Source: Herpetosiphon geysericola
GTDB lineage: Bacteria; Chloroflexota; Chloroflexia; Chloroflexales; Herpetosiphonaceae
Assembly (NCBI RefSeq): GCF_001306135.1
Contig: NZ_LGKP01000025.1
Span: 62,001 to 126,000 of the forward strand
Length of the DNA: 64,000 nt
Reading direction: 5' to 3'
Below the pieces are notes generated by a model. The model did not search any database. It was not told the DNA's origin and saw nothing but the letters and a program-made list of their open reading frames with translations. The position numbers were made by a program, and so were the translations under genes. This document shows, one piece after another, positions 52,565 through 61,575 of this stretch. The first letter of the stretch is position 1. Each line of letters starts with the position of its first letter.

Positions 52565-53386
52565 TTATCCTTGTAGGGCCGCTAAAGCAGCGGTACGCAT
52601 GACTGATAGCGGTGCAGGCTGATCAAACCAGAGGCTAAATGCTAAGCCAGCTTGGCGGACTAACATATCAAGCCCATCGGAATAGGCTGCGCCACAGGCC
52701 GCCGCCGCTTTAAGCAATGGCGTTTGGCGATAGACTGTATCGTACACCATAAGCTTGGCATGGAGTAGGCCTAAATCAAGCGGCGCAGGATCAGTATCCT
52801 TCCAACCAAGCGAGGTTACATTGATCAACAGGCTTGCATTGGCTAAACAATCAGCAACGTGAGAATCGGTGGCTACTAGCGCTTGTTCGTGGGGCAAAAC
52901 CAAAGCTTGAGCACTGCTGAGCGTGCGGTTGATTAGGCTAATCTGCTGGCAACCAGCGTTGCGCAAGGCCCAAAGTGCTGCCCGTGCTGCGCCACCAGCT
53001 CCCAAAATCACCGCTCGTTGGCTGGCTAAATCGATTCCAGCTGCTTGGAGCGAGGCTTGGAGCGCGGGTGCATCGGTGTTGTGGCCAGTCAAACTACCAT
53101 CGATTTCGCGCACGATGGTATTGACAGCTCCAAGCTCTTGGGCGATAGCTACCGTGCGATCAAGCAAGGGCGCGATTGCAACTTTATGCGGCAAGGTTAC
53201 ATTTGCGCCTAACACGCCCGCGGTGCGCAGACTTTGCACGCGGGCGGGCAACTCGGCGGCTAGTGTATGCCAACGTGCATAGTGCTGATTAATAGCAAGC
53301 GCCTGCAATGCAGCATTGTGCATTGCAGGCGAAAGGCTATGAGCGACCGGATCGCCAATGATGCCAAGGGCAGCTATTTGGGACAC
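52565..53386 (-). CDS. aroE: Shikimate dehydrogenase
   Basis: A 273-residue enzyme of aromatic amino acid synthesis. SLSPAMHNAAL binds shikimate; catalytic Lys in NVTLPHKVAI and Asp in GHNTDAPAL; NADP site LGAGGAARAALWAL; C-terminal LDMLVRQAGLAF. It begins at GTG and overlaps the mltG end by 13 nt, so both are cotranscribed. The pairing of mltG and aroE is frequent in many phyla. Confidence 0.95.
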   Translation of the reverse strand: MSQIAALGIIGDPVAHSLSPAMHNAALQALAINQHYARWHTLAAELPARVQSLRTAGVLGANVTLPHKVAIAPLLDRTVAIAQELGAVNTIVREIDGSLTGHNTDAPALQASLQAAGIDLASQRAVILGAGGAARAALWALRNAGCQQISLINRTLSSAQALVLPHEQALVATDSHVADCLANASLLINVTSLGWKDTDPAPLDLGLLHAKLMVYDTVYRQTPLLKAAAACGAAYSDGLDMLVRQAGLAFSLWFDQPAPLSVMRTAALAALQG

Positions 53387-54453
53387 GCCAAAAACTCTTC
53401 TTGAAATTGCAAAAATTCGCTATAGTCATTAGTGAAATTGTGGGTTGGCCGTTCGCCAGCAGGCACACATTTGGTCACAAAATAGGTCACATCCTCATCT
53501 GCTGGCGCTGCGGCTGCTTGCAAAGCAAACAAGCCAGGCGTGCTGATTGGGCCTGGTGGTAGGCCAGGATTGACCCGCGTATTGTAAGGGCCTTCTGCGC
53601 TATTAATTTGCTGCACTGTTAGTTCGTCGAGCTTTGGCCACCAGTTGCCTGGCTCTCCCAAGATATATTGAACCGTTGGATCTGCGCCAAGTTGGTTGCC
53701 TGCAAACTCTGGCTTTAGGCGATTCCAGAAGGCAGCGGCAATGCGTGGCATTTCTTCGTTATTGCTTGCTTCGCGCTGTATAATTGAAGCCATTGTGACC
53801 ACTTCGTGGACAGAGCGTCCGCTGGTGGCACTGCTCAACGGCGAATCGGCCCAGCGAAGTGCGAAGGTATCGAGCATTTTGCGCACAATATCTTCGCTAC
53901 TAGCATCGGAGAAAATGTCATAGGTATCGGGGAAGAGATAGCCTTCTAAGCTGGCGCTATCGGGCAAACTGGCCAAAAAGCTATAGTCGGCCTTGAACTG
54001 CGAGCCATTGCGTGCAACGCTCAAGAAATCATCGGCGCTGACCACGCCAGTCGATTCAATAACGTTGGCAATTTCTTCGATTCGCAAGCCTTCGGGCACG
54101 GTAAAGCGCACAGCGGTGCGCACTTCAGGCGCAACCCGAAACATTTCCAAAATTTGATTGATGGTCATGTTGGGGCTGATTTTGTAGGTGCCCGGGTACA
54201 ATTCTGTTTCAGCGTTGCGTATATCGGCAAAAACGCGGAAGACAATTGCACGGCGAACCAAGCCTTCAGATTCTAGATTGCTGCTAATGACAGCCAAACT
54301 TTCGTTTTGGGCAATCGTAAAATTTTTGGCGACATCGCTATCGCCAGCAGGCGTGGTTAACTCACGCAGAAACAATGTTGCAACACAAGCGACCACGAGT
54401 GCGCCAATGGTGGCAACAATCAACAAAGCTCGAATTAAACGTCTCACAAGCAT
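53374..54453 (-). CDS. mltG: Endolytic murein transglycosylase MltG
   Basis: A 359-residue membrane-anchored enzyme that cuts nascent glycan to end chain growth. N-terminal helix (ALLIVATIGALVVACVATLFL), a LysM-like segment, then YceG domain with catalytic Glu in MASIIQREA and motifs LEGYLFPDTYDI, AEGPYNTRVNPGLPPGPISTPG. First gene of a five-gene minus-strand run with aroE, A24 peptidase, fchA and folD. A promoter TTGTCA-17-TATAAT lies upstream. Confidence 0.96.
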   Translation of the reverse strand: MLVRRLIRALLIVATIGALVVACVATLFLRELTTPAGDSDVAKNFTIAQNESLAVISSNLESEGLVRRAIVFRVFADIRNAETELYPGTYKISPNMTINQILEMFRVAPEVRTAVRFTVPEGLRIEEIANVIESTGVVSADDFLSVARNGSQFKADYSFLASLPDSASLEGYLFPDTYDIFSDASSEDIVRKMLDTFALRWADSPLSSATSGRSVHEVVTMASIIQREASNNEEMPRIAAAFWNRLKPEFAGNQLGADPTVQYILGEPGNWWPKLDELTVQQINSAEGPYNTRVNPGLPPGPISTPGLFALQAAAAPADEDVTYFVTKCVPAGERPTHNFTNDYSEFLQFQEEFLACPK

Positions 54454-54522
54454 CCCTTATTATCTATGGTAGCGTTGGCATATACCAACAATCGGTCGAT
54501 CGCAAACGGCAAAACCTTGGCT

Positions 54523-54551
54523 ATTATAGCCTTGCGTTATCTATTTGACAA
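54523..54551 (-). promoter_or_regulatory. Promoter of mltG
   Basis: On the minus strand TTGTCA, 17-nt spacer, perfect TATAAT; 70 nt before the mltG start. Confidence 0.7.
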
Positions 54552-54882
54552 CAACTCCTCCTTTCTTAACAATTGTTTATCCTATCCTCATGAGCTAAAA
54601 CCCTAGGCAAGCAATCTGCAATAATCTCACCTCTAGGGGTGAGATAGAAGTCGTCTTAACGAACGGGACTGACGCTCGTTTATAAGACTGCACAACAACT
54701 CTAAGTGTTGCTATACTAGCTAGTATTCTTTTTGGATTCGTTGCTGGCTTGTTGCCAGTTAGGTTGCGTTTGGCTGGTTGGTATGCCTTATCAAGATATA
54801 TTCCATGATTGAGTTTAGGCTCAGATTAATGCTTGCTAGTGATTCGATCAGCTTGTGAGTTGCTTAAATAGCTAGCTACACA

Positions 54883-54911
54883 TTGACATGACTTAAGGCC
54901 TGAGTCATAAT
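54883..54911 (+). promoter_or_regulatory. Promoter of secreted DUF11-like protein
   Basis: TTGACA, 17-nt spacer, CATAAT; 43 nt before the ATG at 54955. Near-consensus -35. Confidence 0.75.
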
Positions 54912-54954
54912 AGTTCTACCGACATACCAACCAATCATCGCAGGATGGTGTTTT

Positions 54955-56193
54955 ATGCAATGGAGCATGCGGCTACGTTCGCTCTGCATTCCTGCTCTAT
55001 TGACGTTCATGATCGCTGGTTTATTTGCGCTCATGGCTCGTCAACCGCACGCTAGCTTCGCTCAGGATAGCGAAGGTTCGCCCCCCGATTGCCCTGGCTT
55101 GGGCGATCTTGGTGCTTGGTTCAGCGCCGACAACGAAGTTGTTATTATTAATCGTTCGAGTGTTTGTACCTATGAAGTTGGCACGGCTGTGTATCAAAAA
55201 TTCGATGCCGTTACCGATCATCAGGTGCTATTTGCCTCGCAAAGCGATCAATTGCCCCCCAATACCCAACGCACGTATCGCCAAACTTTAACCACATGTG
55301 CTGGCCAAATGAGCGCCTTCTTCGGCCCAGTTTTGCCAAACTTGATGAACCAGCGTTACCAAGAGCGTTTGTTGGCGGCCAATCATTATGGCGGCACCAA
55401 TTATTGTTTGCGCAACTGCGATTCGGGCCATTTGCTTGGTTGGGTTGGCGTGAGCCAAAACGCAGTCTTACAACATTCAGCCAGAATCGGCATGAAAATC
55501 ACTGGCGCTCCACCATGGCAAATTGAATTTCGCCTGACTGGCCCCATGACCAAAACCCATATCGAGCAGATCGATCCGTATCTGTTTACTGGCAATACTT
55601 GGAATTTAAGCACGGTGCCTGCTGGCGATTACACGCTTAAAGCCTCGTATATTGCCAACCAAGGTATCCGCTGCGATAGCAAAACAATTCAATTTAAGGT
55701 CGCGAGCGCGCCGCTGCCAACGCCTACGCCATCACCAACACCTACGCCAGTGCCAGTCTATCGGGCGCGAATTGTGTTGAATTCATTGGTTATTTGGGAT
55801 GTTAATCGTGGCGATCAGCTGAATAATTTTGATGGTTTTGTGCGGCCTGGTGATACAATTTCGTATACCCTCGCCATCCAAAATACTGGCAACATGCCCT
55901 TGAGCAATGTTCAAATCGTCGATCCCTTCTCAGCTGCGACGAGTTTTAATGGACTAAGTTGGCCAGCGCCACAAATTCAGCCAAGCCCCAATGGCTCTGG
56001 CCCGATTGGCTGGCAAATTCCGCTCTTGCAACCAAATCAACGGATTAATGTGACCTTCCAAGTGATCGTCAAAGAATCAATTCGCGGAACCTATACCCAA
56101 ATTATCAATAATGCTAGCTTCTCAAGCAACGAAACTGGCCAGCAGTGGAGCAATACGACTGAACATATTTACAATCCAGATTTTGATCGATAA
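54955..56193 (+). CDS. Secreted protein with C-terminal DUF11-like domain
   Basis: A 412-residue exported protein. Signal peptide with cleavage near HASFA-QDS (about residue 36). The N-terminal half (40-250) has paired cysteines (CLRNCDSG, TTCAGQM) and may be an extracellular beta domain. A Pro/Thr linker (PTPTPSPTPTPVP) leads to a DUF11-like bacterial surface repeat (FDGFVRPGDTISYTLAIQNTGNMPLSNVQIVDPF). It has no sortase motif. GGATGG is the likely ribosome site. The stop abuts a GGGATTGGGG repeat patch. Confidence 0.8.
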   Translation: MQWSMRLRSLCIPALLTFMIAGLFALMARQPHASFAQDSEGSPPDCPGLGDLGAWFSADNEVVIINRSSVCTYEVGTAVYQKFDAVTDHQVLFASQSDQLPPNTQRTYRQTLTTCAGQMSAFFGPVLPNLMNQRYQERLLAANHYGGTNYCLRNCDSGHLLGWVGVSQNAVLQHSARIGMKITGAPPWQIEFRLTGPMTKTHIEQIDPYLFTGNTWNLSTVPAGDYTLKASYIANQGIRCDSKTIQFKVASAPLPTPTPSPTPTPVPVYRARIVLNSLVIWDVNRGDQLNNFDGFVRPGDTISYTLAIQNTGNMPLSNVQIVDPFSAATSFNGLSWPAPQIQPSPNGSGPIGWQIPLLQPNQRINVTFQVIVKESIRGTYTQIINNASFSSNETGQQWSNTTEHIYNPDFDR

Positions 56194-56258
56194 GTTGGGG
56201 ATTGGGGATCGGAGATCGGAAACTGTAACCATGAAGGACGCAACACGAAGGTTGAAAT
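56194..56258. repeat. GGGGATTGGGGATCGG and ACGAAGG repeat patch
   Basis: TTGGGGATTGGGGATCGGAGATCGG is directly after the stop codon. The complement CCCCGATCCC, CCCAACAACC occurs near 17220 and 47580. A GAAGGACGCAACACGAAGG unit follows. Confidence 0.6.
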
Positions 56259-56271
56259 AGCAGCATAACAA

Positions 56272-56308
56272 CCCCTCTCCCATACTCAAGGTGGGAGAGG
56301 GGCTTTTT
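56272..56308 (+). terminator. Terminator after DUF11-like gene
   Basis: CCCCTCTCCCA, loop TACTCAAGG, TGGGAGAGGGG, then CTTTTT. Confidence 0.9.
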
Positions 56309-56410
56309 AATCGTGCGTTTTGCTTGTCAACGAACGCGGAAAGGTGATAGTTTGGCTATGATGAGGGCAAGCTTTGGGTCTGAGGAAATACAACAATCCA
56401 CAAAATAAAT

Positions 56411-56476
56411 ATTTGGGGGTGCTGGGGGCTGAAAACCCCCGGCGTTTCCCGCCTGGGGAGGGACGGAAGGGTGGCG
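56411..56476 (+). repeat. Double-hairpin intergenic element, copy 2
   Basis: It matches copy 1 (5831-5896) in order and text: TTTGGGGG, GCTGGGGG/CCCCCGGC around CTGAAAA, GCGTTT, then CCCGCCTGGGGAGGG and ACGGAAGGGT. The stem of hairpin 1 changes in a compensating way (A to T opposite a C-G change to wobble). The second hairpin is less perfect here. Lies between the secreted protein and the O-antigen ligase gene. Confidence 0.65.
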
Positions 56477-56542
56477 ATCTCTGTATATAGTGTGATTCAA
56501 GCGCAAGCCAAAAAGCAAATCATTGATTCTTGCTGCTTTATA

Positions 56543-57976
56543 TTAACGATCAAATGCCGGATCAGCTTTTGCCTCGCGCATAAAGACCATTGCCAAGCCT
56601 ACCACACCCCAAAACAGCGTGCCCATATGTGGAAACTCGATATTGAAGAAATAGTGATCGAGCACGCCAACTGCGAGGGCTGCCAAAATTGCTGCCTGCA
56701 AGCCAATAATTGCATCGCCAACCGAGCGCTCGCTGCGGCGGATAGCTTGGGTTGTGAGCACCATAAAGGCGATTGCGGTCAAAATGTATAAGCCTAAACC
56801 AACCAAGCCCATGCGCGAGCCAAGCGCCAAATACACGCTGCTCACGCCAGTCGTCAGGTCGATATTCGGGGCACGGCCAAAGCCCACCCCAAACACCGGA
56901 TACTCACGCATAATCGCGATTGCATTGCGAAACTCGGCCAAGCGCATTTGGTTGGCTTGATCTTTGAATTGAATGCCTTCAACAATTCGCTCGACAAAAT
57001 CACCGCCTTTACCCAAGCCCAAAATCGCGATTGCCCCAGCGATGCCGCCAGCGCCAATCAGCCACCATAATTGGCGATAGCGCACAGTTGCCAGAAACAG
57101 CCCAGCAATGGCAAAACCGCCGAGTGCTGCTCGTGACGAGGTCAAAAAGACTGCCAAAGCAAAGCTTGCGGTGATGAGCCATAACCATTTGCGACCCAAA
57201 ACAGGGCGCTGAGCCAAAGCTTGGCCCAAGGCAATCGCCCCCAGCAAGGCCATCATGCCGCCAAAACCGTTAGGGTCAATCGAGGTGCTAATCGCGCGCT
57301 CAAACCCATTCGGATCGTCTTCGACATAGCGCAAAACGCGGCCACTTGCAGGATAGCCAATTGGTGCGAGCGCGGTCAAAAAGCGCAGTGCTAGGCCATC
57401 GGGGGCGAAGCGCAGGCCAATCCCGAGCAGTGCCGCCGCCCAACCAGTCAGAATTAGCAAGCGCAGCCACCAACGAGCTTGTTCTAATGAATCGAGGGCA
57501 TTTTGCACCCCCCAGAACAAACAAATGCCGAGCAGCAATTTGAAATAATTATGCAGCAGCAGGCTATCGGGCGCAGCATTCGAGCCAATGATAAACGAGA
57601 AAAACGAGCTTCCAAGGAGCAGAATAACCCATGGGGCGAGGCTACCCCAGCGCCAGCTACGTTCGGGATCAACTAAATTGCGCACGACCAGCATTGCATA
57701 GAGCGCCAATAAACCTAGCTCAAGCAAGGCTGGAGTTAGGCCAACTTTGAAGGGCAAGGTACCAAAGGGCAAAAGCGTGGCAACCAAAACAGTGGCCGTC
57801 AGAATCGAATGCACTGAACGGGCAAACCATGCGCCGACCAGCAAGCCCAGCACGCCTGCGACTACCAAAAAGCCTGGCACAAACGCGGCAATCGCGCCTA
57901 AGCCAACGCCAAGCAGCGTGCCGCCAAAAATCAAACCAAGCTCACGTCGTCGATGCTGATCGAATGCTGCAAACAT
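56543..57976 (-). CDS. O-antigen ligase-like polymerase (Wzy/WaaL family)
   Basis: A 477-residue polytopic membrane protein with about twelve helices. The Wzy_C domain is shown by FLTSSRAALGGFAIAGLF, the extracytoplasmic loop with RMAEFR-type EFRNAIAIMREYPVFGVGFGRAP, and later AIIGLQAAILAALAVGVLDHYFF. Such enzymes polymerise or attach lipid-linked glycans; with no lipopolysaccharide in this phylum a capsule or S-layer glycan is likelier. The start has weak Shine-Dalgarno (TGGCATG). Confidence 0.85.
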   Translation of the reverse strand: MFAAFDQHRRRELGLIFGGTLLGVGLGAIAAFVPGFLVVAGVLGLLVGAWFARSVHSILTATVLVATLLPFGTLPFKVGLTPALLELGLLALYAMLVVRNLVDPERSWRWGSLAPWVILLLGSSFFSFIIGSNAAPDSLLLHNYFKLLLGICLFWGVQNALDSLEQARWWLRLLILTGWAAALLGIGLRFAPDGLALRFLTALAPIGYPASGRVLRYVEDDPNGFERAISTSIDPNGFGGMMALLGAIALGQALAQRPVLGRKWLWLITASFALAVFLTSSRAALGGFAIAGLFLATVRYRQLWWLIGAGGIAGAIAILGLGKGGDFVERIVEGIQFKDQANQMRLAEFRNAIAIMREYPVFGVGFGRAPNIDLTTGVSSVYLALGSRMGLVGLGLYILTAIAFMVLTTQAIRRSERSVGDAIIGLQAAILAALAVGVLDHYFFNIEFPHMGTLFWGVVGLAMVFMREAKADPAFDR

Positions 57977-57984
57977 GCCAATCT

Positions 57985-58232
57985 ACCTTTTATAACTGGG
58001 GTACGTTTTGATCCACGAAGGACACGAAGAGCACGAAGGACGGAAACCGCAAAGAACATGAAGAACACAAAGAGCGCGAAGAACGAAAACCGCGAAGGAC
58101 GCGAAGAGCACGAATGCTCACTATTCATCCCTCATAATTCATCCTTCATCCTTTCTTTCTCTGTGCCTCTGCGTTAATAGTTGCCCTTTGCCTTCATCCC
58201 TCATAATTCATCCTTCATCCTTTTCTATGCTC
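57985..58232. repeat. Largest repeat patch: ACGAAGGACACGAAGAGC and ATTCATCC arrays
   Basis: About 100 nt of degenerate tandem ACGAAG, CGCGAAGGACGCGAAGAGC units (58012-58115) is followed by TTCATCCCTCATAATTCATCC-type units (58126-58158, 58194-58222) and CTCTGTGCCTCTGCGTTAATAG (58159-58180). Short open frames within it (for example 57953-58177) are repeat text, not genes. The region up to 58370 holds nothing else I recognise. Confidence 0.8.
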
Positions 58233-58372
58233 TTCTAGCCTAGCATAAACTGGCCTAGCCAGACAAGCCTCATGGCCAATTATTGCACAATTGTAACAGA
58301 GCGACAGGTGGCTAAAATAAAAAAAGCGCCAGCAGGCCATCTGGATATGGCACACTAGCGTTACCCAAGAGC

Positions 58373-58403
58373 AAAAAAAGGGGGCCAGAACCGATTCTGG
58401 CCC
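58373..58403 (-). terminator. Terminator after roadblock gene
   Basis: GGGCCAGAA, loop TCGG, TTCTGGCCC and then CCTTTTTTTG on the minus strand. Confidence 0.9.
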
Positions 58404-58431
58404 GCGAACGGTCGTTCGGAGGTCGGCAGCC

Positions 58432-58800
58432 TTATACGAAATGGGCCAACTCGTTAGCGGTACGCTTCATGTCTAAGAAGATCAGGCCAAGCTTTGCCCG
58501 GCTTTGCGCCAAGGCGGTTAGCACTGCATCTTCACCGATTGAAATCAGAATAACGTAGCCTTCTTCACCTTGTACGAAGACGAGGTTAAGTGCGCCACGC
58601 CGAAGCTCGCCAGCGATTCGTTCGCCCAGAGACAACATCGCGGCACTCATAGCAGACACACGATCTTCTTCCACATCGTTCGGAAGATTCGAGGCCATGA
58701 TGAGACCATCAACGCTGACGACCGCCGAGGCTTCGATGTCAGGCGTATTCATCTGCAGTGCCTTGAGATGCCGCACCATCTCTTCGGTTCTGGTTGCCAT
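58432..58800 (-). CDS. Roadblock/LC7-domain protein
   Basis: A 122-residue single-domain protein of the roadblock/MglB type (MVRHLKALQMNTPDIEASAVVSVDGLIMASNLP, LSLGERIAGELRRGALNLVFVQGEEGYVILISIG). These act with small Ras-like GTPases as activating or regulatory partners, for example MglA in motility and polarity. No MglA-like GTPase is seen in the window. AAGGAGGAG lies 6 nt before the ATG. Confidence 0.93.
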   Translation of the reverse strand: MATRTEEMVRHLKALQMNTPDIEASAVVSVDGLIMASNLPNDVEEDRVSAMSAAMLSLGERIAGELRRGALNLVFVQGEEGYVILISIGEDAVLTALAQSRAKLGLIFLDMKRTANELAHFV

Positions 58801-58993
58801 GCAACTCCTCCTTAGGCCGTAGGCCGGCGTGGAATCTATAATGAATGACTTGCTTGGAACGATCAGCCTTCAGCGGGTTGGCCGTCTGCGCCATTCTACT
58901 ACATCTTTTGCCAAATATCAACTACAGATCCCACTATAACGGGCTAATTTAGCCCTTGCTTGTCAAGCGGTTCGCTGTAATATGCTGGGTTGG

Positions 58994-60226
58994 CTACTCG
59001 CTCCGTAGCAGGCGATCGGCGTTCGCGATACTTTCTTCCAAGGGTGCGCCATTTAAGCTATTACGCACCAAAGCGATCAGGATGTCCCATCCGTTGTTGA
59101 AGCGGAGGGTGGTGGGCCAAGCGCTCGCCCGACTAACTGCCAGCTGAAGTTGTGGGTAGAGTGGGTCGCTACTGGCTAAGTCGTTACGCACACTTGGTAT
59201 ATCAGCGGCTTGAAAAGCCGTTTGCGCTTTCATCTCCACAAGAAACCGCATCACGTCAAGCGCGGCGTTTTGCTGTTGCTCGGTGCTGCGTGGGCTGATC
59301 ACAAGCACACTGCTCCGAACAAAGGGTTGCGGTTCTTGGCCGGTTTGGCTCAGGCGTGGCAATGGTTGCACGCCAACGTTCTCCCCCCACAATTGACGAT
59401 AGGTGCTGATTTGATCGGCCCAGTCAATCGTCATAATCGCACTGTTTTGGCTCACACTGCGAGCTATCAGTCGATGATCATCACGGGCTAACAAGCTTGG
59501 ATCTTGGGCTAATGCGTCGACCCAGGTTAGCCACTGTAATGTTGGGGTATAGCTTTGAGTCCCCAGAACCACCGCACCAGTTTCATCGAAGATTGTGCCT
59601 CCGAAGGCTGGTAGGTAGGGTTGGGTAAAGTATAGCGATAAATTATACGCTAATCCGTACTGTCCTTGATCATCGCTAAACCCGCGAGCGATTTCAAGCC
59701 ATTCAGCAGTGCTTTGTGGCGGTGTGCTTACAAAGTTTGCCCGATTATAGTACAGCACAGGTAGATTAAGCGTCAATGGCAAGCCATATAATTTGTCGCC
59801 ATAACGGGCACCATCAAGCGCCGCTGGCACGATTGGCTCAAGGTTAACCTTACGCAGCCGTTCCGTCAGATCAATAATCAGTTGTTGATCTGCTAGCTCG
59901 CCTACCCAACGATTTTCATTAAGCCAGATTAGGTCTGGTGGTGTGCCTTCAAGCAGTGCCGCCCGATAATCGTGCAGCAGGTTTGGCCCACGATTGACAA
60001 TTTGAATTACAACGTTTGGATGTGCACGTTGGTATTCTAACAGCAATCGCGTGAAAAGTTCACTGCGTTGGGCATCGGCTCCATGCCAAATTACCAGTTG
60101 CGTGCGGGTCAGAGGATTAGCGGTAGCCCCTGGGGTTAACAACGTGTTATCATAGCTTGTTGCGCTACAACCAACAATGAAAATCCCAATCATCAAAAGG
60201 CTAAAATACCGCCATACTGCCCTCAT
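58994..60226 (-). CDS. Extracellular solute-binding lipoprotein, sugar ABC type
   Basis: A 410-residue substrate-binding protein. Signal with lipobox FIVGC (Cys20). The family 1 SBP fold is seen (LVIWHGADAQRSELFTRLLLEYQRAHPNVVIQIV, PPDLIWLNENRWVGELADQQLIIDLTERL, YGLPLTLNLPVLYYNRANF). No permease or ATPase gene is adjacent, so it is an orphan; it may feed a transporter elsewhere or act as a sensor. The sugar is unknown. Confidence 0.9.
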   Translation of the reverse strand: MRAVWRYFSLLMIGIFIVGCSATSYDNTLLTPGATANPLTRTQLVIWHGADAQRSELFTRLLLEYQRAHPNVVIQIVNRGPNLLHDYRAALLEGTPPDLIWLNENRWVGELADQQLIIDLTERLRKVNLEPIVPAALDGARYGDKLYGLPLTLNLPVLYYNRANFVSTPPQSTAEWLEIARGFSDDQGQYGLAYNLSLYFTQPYLPAFGGTIFDETGAVVLGTQSYTPTLQWLTWVDALAQDPSLLARDDHRLIARSVSQNSAIMTIDWADQISTYRQLWGENVGVQPLPRLSQTGQEPQPFVRSSVLVISPRSTEQQQNAALDVMRFLVEMKAQTAFQAADIPSVRNDLASSDPLYPQLQLAVSRASAWPTTLRFNNGWDILIALVRNSLNGAPLEESIANADRLLRSE

Positions 60227-60366
60227 GGGTGTATCCCGTTCTTTCGTTAACTGCGTTTTATCTGATTATAAAGGCATAAAACGCCAACGAATCATCAAAA
60301 GTATACCATGCTCAGGCGTTACTGACAAGCTGAGGTAGCTGGCTAGGTTTGAGCACATTCCGCCAC

Positions 60367-60397
60367 TTGACTTTGAGTGCACTCAAAGGTGTAGACT
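60367..60397 (+). promoter_or_regulatory. MerR-type promoter with operator
   Basis: TTGACT (60367-60372), an unusually long 19-nt spacer, TAGACT (60392-60397). The perfect 18-nt palindrome CTTTGAGTGCACTCAAAG (60371-60388) fills the spacer. This is the pattern of MerR-family activators, which untwist an overlong spacer to switch the promoter on. The aldo/keto reductase starts 37 nt later. Similar operators control AKR genes in other bacteria. Confidence 0.8.
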
Positions 60398-60434
60398 GCC
60401 TACATTGGTTTATGATCCATTGCTGGAGGCAGGA

Positions 60435-61388
60435 ATGAAACAACGGTCATTAGGCAGCCAAGGGCTGACAGTTAATCCAATTGGCTTAGGCTGTATGGGC
60501 ATGTCGGAGTTTTATGGCCCAACCGATGAGGCCGAATCGCTGGCAACCATCGATCGGGCCTTGGAATTAGGCGTCAATTTCTTCGATACCGCCGATATGT
60601 ATGGGCCTTTTACCAATGAGCAATTGGTTGGCAAAGCGTTCAAAGGCCGCCGCGATCAGGTTATGCTCGCAACCAAATTTGGCATTCAACGCGGCCCCAA
60701 TAATCAACGCTCAATCAATGGCCGCCCTGAATACGTTAAAGCTGCCTGCGATGCCTCGCTGCAACGCTTAGGCGTTGATCATATCGATCTGTATTATCAG
60801 CATCGGGTTGATGCGAATGTGCCAATTGAGGAAACAGTTGGGGCAATGGCCGAGTTGGTGCAGGCTGGCAAAGTGCGCTACCTCGGTCTATCCGAAGCCG
60901 ATGCCCCAACAATTCGGCGCGCGCATCAAGTTCACCCCATTAGCGCCTTGCAAACCGAATATTCGCTCTGGTCGCGCGAGCCAGAAATTGAAATTTTGGC
61001 GACAACGCGCGAGTTGGGCATTGGCTTTGTGGCCTATAGCCCGCTTGGGCGTGGCTTTTTGACTGGCCAATTTCGCAGCGTCGATGATTTTGCCGCCGAT
61101 GATTATCGTCGCTACTCACCACGCTTCCAAGGCGAAAATTTCCAGCACAACTTGACGTTGGTCAAGCATATTGAGCAACTGGCCAGCCAAAAAGGCATCA
61201 CGCCAGCTCAATTGGCCTTGGCTTGGGTCTTGGCCAAAGGCGATGATATTGTGCCGATTCCAGGCACCAAGCGTCGCCGCTACCTCGAAGAAAACATGGC
61301 TGCCTTGAGTGTTGAACTTAGCGCCGCCGAGCTGGCCGCAATTGATGCAGTCTTGCCAATTGATGCTGCGGTTGGCACGCGCTACTAG
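60435..61388 (+). CDS. Aldo/keto reductase
   Basis: A 317-residue NADPH-dependent reductase of the AKR superfamily. Active-site Asp, Tyr, Lys and His are in [17 protein letters not shown] and DLYYQHRVD, with NADPH-binding end [18 protein letters not shown]. It is closest in pattern to the AKR13/YajO-type proteins that reduce aldehydes such as methylglyoxal. GGAGG lies 5 nt upstream of ATG 60435; the longer frame from 60405 starts inside the promoter region. It is probably induced through the MerR-type promoter. Confidence 0.93.
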   Translation: MKQRSLGSQGLTVNPIGLGCMGMSEFYGPTDEAESLATIDRALELGVNFFDTADMYGPFTNEQLVGKAFKGRRDQVMLATKFGIQRGPNNQRSINGRPEYVKAACDASLQRLGVDHIDLYYQHRVDANVPIEETVGAMAELVQAGKVRYLGLSEADAPTIRRAHQVHPISALQTEYSLWSREPEIEILATTRELGIGFVAYSPLGRGFLTGQFRSVDDFAADDYRRYSPRFQGENFQHNLTLVKHIEQLASQKGITPAQLALAWVLAKGDDIVPIPGTKRRRYLEENMAALSVELSAAELAAIDAVLPIDAAVGTRY

Positions 61389-61575
61389 GCCGCAAGATGT
61401 TCTCGCTCCCTCGCCCGCGTTCAGTGGCCGAGGGAGCATCCTCGTGGAATACGCGCCTATCCTTCAAAACCGCTCCAAACAAGCCTCGCGGCACACTTCT
61501 GGCTTGCGAACACCTGCTATAATGGGAACCGACCTCTGCAACATGTCCCGCATGTTCCGCTCAGAAGGAGCATCT

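Larger units (their letters stand above)
54454..54954. other. Divergent intergenic region with two promoters and folded segments
   Basis: It holds the mltG promoter (54523-54551, minus) and the promoter of the secreted protein (54883-54911, plus). Two hairpins lie between them: ATCTCACC/GGTGAGAT (54624-54645) and GTCTTAACGA/TCGT...TAAGAC (54653-54688, bulged). No coding frame or known RNA was recognised; a small RNA is possible. Confidence 0.5.

Noticed and set aside
57953-58177. Short frames rich in Arg, Glu, Thr and Lys on both strands
   Set aside because: They are translations of degenerate ACGAAG repeats, not genes.
57985-58232. Possible CRISPR array
   Set aside because: Units are short, degenerate and without regular spacers, and no cas gene is near.
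61309-61575. Longer N-terminus for the branching enzyme
   Set aside because: It would overlap the reductase gene by 80 nt and precede the GH57 fold start; AAGGAG supports 61576.
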